Below, piece by piece: positions 4,150 to 5,777 of a DNA stretch of 5,777 bases. The position numbers and the translations under genes are program-made. The DNA is taken from NCBI GenBank assembly GCA_015661965.1, contig DQVA01000007.1:1-5777 (forward strand), in the 5' to 3' direction. A model generated the notes under the pieces. That model made no database searches and was not told the origin of the DNA. It saw only the letters and a list, made by a program, of their open reading frames with translations. The stretch comes from Candidatus Bipolaricaulota bacterium (lineage in GTDB: Bacteria > Bipolaricaulota > Bipolaricaulia > Bipolaricaulales > Bipolaricaulaceae). The stretch's first letter is position 1; each line of letters begins with the position of its first letter.

Positions 4150-5777
4150 GAGCCTCCCTCCAGGGCCTCGATGGTGGTGGTGTACCACACGATCCTCACG
4201 TGCTCCGAGTAGGCATAGGCCTGGCCGACCCGGAAGTTGATGGAGGGGAGGAACGGGCCCGTGTAGCCCTCCGGGATCCCAATCACGAACGGGTTCGTGG
4301 GCGGGCTCACCATAAGCTGCCGCAGATGGACGAACCCGGCCGAGCGCTCCAGGTCCCCGTCGCCGTCGATGTCAAGTCGCAAGTCGAAGTGGATGGACTT
4401 GGCGTTCCTGACCTGGAACGTGTAGGTGATCCGGTTTGATGTCACTGAGCCTTCCAGCACCATCCTCCACCCCTCGCTGACCGGCTCCGGTATCAACCCC
4501 AACGGGGACGGTCCCGCGGCGGTGGAGACGCCGACGAACTCCCCGTCGGTGCGCAGCTCCAGCCGGTAGGCATGGGCGGTGGTCCAGGTGGAAGCACCGT
4601 TCACCGTGATGTTCCAGGAGTCGGTCCCCCATACGTAGATGCCGGGCACTCCGCCCATGGGCGGCATCCCAGGCGGGCCCGCCAGCACCACCTGCACCGG
4701 CTGGCTAGCTTGGGAGGTGGCACCTTGGTCGTCGGTCACATACAGGGTAGCGGTATATACCCCCGGCGCGTAGTAGGTGGTGGTCACCACCGGGCCGAAA
4801 TGGTCCACCGCCCCGTCTCCATCCAGATCCCATTGATAACTGGCGATGCTCCCATCGGGATCGTATGAGGCGGAGCCATCGAACGTGACCGCCATGCCCA
4901 CGAGAGGAACGGCAGGGGAAATTGTGAATTGGGCCACCGGCGGCTGGTTCGCCACCGGCGCGGTCACCGTCACCGGCTGGACGACCTGTCCGGTCACCCC
5001 ATCGTCGTCGATAACCTGGAGCCTCACCGGGTATACCCCGGCCGCCATGAACCGGTAGTAGACCACCGGGCCGGTGGCGTCGTTCACCCCATCGGCGTTG
5101 AAGTCCCAGCGGTAATCGGTCACGGTACCGTCCGGATCGTAGGAGGCCGTGGCATCGAACTGGATCCACTGGCCCGGCTGCGGGCTAGCGGGAGAGAAGG
5201 TAAATTGGGCCACCGGTGGCTGGTTGGGTGCGGCCACCACCACGGTTTGGGTCACCTGGTCGCTGGCAGCGTCGTCGTCGGTGACCTTCAAGGTAACCGG
5301 ATAGGCGCCCCCGGCCATAAACCGGTAGTAGACGAGCTGCCCAATGGCGTCGAAGGTCCCGTCGCCATTGAAGTCCCACTCATAGCTGGCGATCGTCCCG
5401 TCGGTATCGTAAGAGCTGGAGGCGTCGAAGGTGATCCACTGCCCCGGCTGAGGACTGGCGGGGGAGAAGGTGAACTGGGCCACCGGCGGCTGGTTCACCG
5501 CCAGCGGGGTGAGGGTCACGTTCAGAGTGCGGGTGCGGCCGGCCCGGATGTACACCCGGGCGGAGTAGTCCTGGTACCCCGCCTTGCGGATCAACACATC
5601 GTGGAACCCCTGGACCAGGCTCAGTGACTTGGGGGTCCAGCCGCGGAACACCCCGTCGATATACAGCCGGGCCAGCGGCGGGTTGGTGGTCACCTGCAAG
5701 GTGCCGTAAGCCGGCGGGGCACCGGACACCACGATGAAGCTGGTGAAGTCGAACGCCCGCTGAGCTGGTTCAGGCAC
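4146..5777 (-). CDS. Secreted or surface protein with PEGA and three PKD domains (N-terminus outside window)
   Basis: The frame is open to the window edge. The GTG at 5777-5775 is probably internal, so the 543 residues seen are the C-terminal part of a longer protein. In order there is a PEGA domain (about 24-92, with GTLQVTTNPPLARLYIDG at the start), then three PKD immunoglobulin-like domains at about 95-184, 185-274 and 277-366, then a beta-rich C-terminal region (377-543) that I do not recognise. Each PKD unit starts with NQPPVAQFT and contains SYDxDG, a WD-F/L motif followed by an Asp-rich loop (DFNGDGTFD, DFNADGVND, DLDGDGAVD), and a VYP or VYT strand. A further DIDGDGDLE loop at 469-477 could bind calcium. 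PEGA and PKD domains are typical of extracellular binding, adhesion or S-layer-associated proteins. No C-terminal membrane helix, LPXTG or PEP-CTERM signal is visible. The tail converges on ogt with overlapping stops and a terminator just beyond. Confidence 0.9.
   Translation of the reverse strand: MPEPAQRAFDFTSFIVVSGAPPAYGTLQVTTNPPLARLYIDGVFRGWTPKSLSLVQGFHDVLIRKAGYQDYSARVYIRAGRTRTLNVTLTPLAVNQPPVAQFTFSPASPQPGQWITFDASSSYDTDGTIASYEWDFNGDGTFDAIGQLVYYRFMAGGAYPVTLKVTDDDAASDQVTQTVVVAAPNQPPVAQFTFSPASPQPGQWIQFDATASYDPDGTVTDYRWDFNADGVNDATGPVVYYRFMAAGVYPVRLQVIDDDGVTGQVVQPVTVTAPVANQPPVAQFTISPAVPLVGMAVTFDGSASYDPDGSIASYQWDLDGDGAVDHFGPVVTTTYYAPGVYTATLYVTDDQGATSQASQPVQVVLAGPPGMPPMGGVPGIYVWGTDSWNITVNGASTWTTAHAYRLELRTDGEFVGVSTAAGPSPLGLIPEPVSEGWRMVLEGSVTSNRITYTFQVRNAKSIHFDLRLDIDGDGDLERSAGFVHLRQLMVSPPTNPFVIGIPEGYTGPFLPSINFRVGQAYAYSEHVRIVWYTTTIEALEGGS
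4680..5495 (-). repeat. Three tandem PKD-encoding repeats of about 270 bp
   Basis: Units lie at 5226-5495, 4956-5225 and about 4680-4949, with a two-codon insertion between the second and third. Units 1 and 2 are about 70% identical in protein by hand count (63 of 90 residues), and their first 21 residues are identical. Over those 63 bases I count eight mostly silent differences. Unit 3 is more diverged. The pattern fits internal duplication of one domain. Confidence 0.85.

Noticed and set aside
4140..4157. Six-base inverted repeat GGAGGC/GCCTCC around the shared ogt and PKD stop codons
   Set aside because: The stem is short, no T run follows on either strand, and both arms are coding. It is too weak to call a terminator.
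4929..5627. Plus-strand open frame of 232 residues antisense to the PKD repeats
   Set aside because: Its repeated His/Gly/Val composition simply mirrors the PKD repeats on the other strand.
5775..5777. GTG at the window edge as the start of the PKD protein
   Set aside because: It is at the cut edge, has no visible upstream site, and is not followed by a signal peptide although the protein looks secreted. It is most likely an internal valine.
1..5777. CRISPR array, insertion sequence, tRNA, rRNA or riboswitch
   Set aside because: No short spaced direct repeats, transposase motifs or terminal inverted repeats are visible, and there is no room outside coding sequence for an RNA gene.

Overview
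The window is 5.8 kb of GC-rich, densely packed bacterial chromosome. Almost every base is coding; the only clear gap is 56 bp between two divergent genes. Codons are strongly biased to G or C in the third position, so long antisense open frames are common and were discarded. A peptidoglycan precursor transferase (MraY) makes this a wall-making bacterium. The PEGA plus PKD surface protein and the codon bias would suit a GC-rich, possibly thermophilic lineage such as Bipolaricaulota/Acetothermia or a Thermus-like group. That placement is an impression and was not tested.

Layout: (1) Bases 1-105, plus strand, hold the last 34 codons of an unidentified gene. (2) Bases 102-3577, minus strand, form a tight three-gene unit. 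It is transcribed in the order unknown 438-residue protein, M24-family creatinase/aminopeptidase-fold protein, mraY. The first two genes overlap by 19 bp, and the second and third abut as TAG-ATG, so translation is probably coupled. A sigma70-like promoter sits so close to the first start codon that the mRNA would be leaderless or nearly so. (3) Bases 3634-4149, plus strand, encode an O6-alkylguanine-DNA alkyltransferase (ogt). (4) Bases 4146-5777, minus strand, encode the C-terminal part of a secreted or surface protein with one PEGA domain, three PKD domains and an unrecognised C-terminal region; its N-terminus lies outside the window.

The genes fall into separate roles: DNA alkylation repair, cell-wall lipid I synthesis with two companions of uncertain function, and an extracellular adhesion-type protein. 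I see no mobile element, CRISPR array, tRNA or rRNA, and no clear new multi-gene system. The observations most worth checking are: a strong intrinsic terminator for the PKD gene buried in the coding 3' end of ogt; an M24 protein whose active site looks creatinase-like rather than dinuclear-metal; and an unknown protein that seems to end in a catalytically dead PD-(D/E)XK nuclease-like domain. Two convergent gene pairs also overlap exactly at their stop codons.
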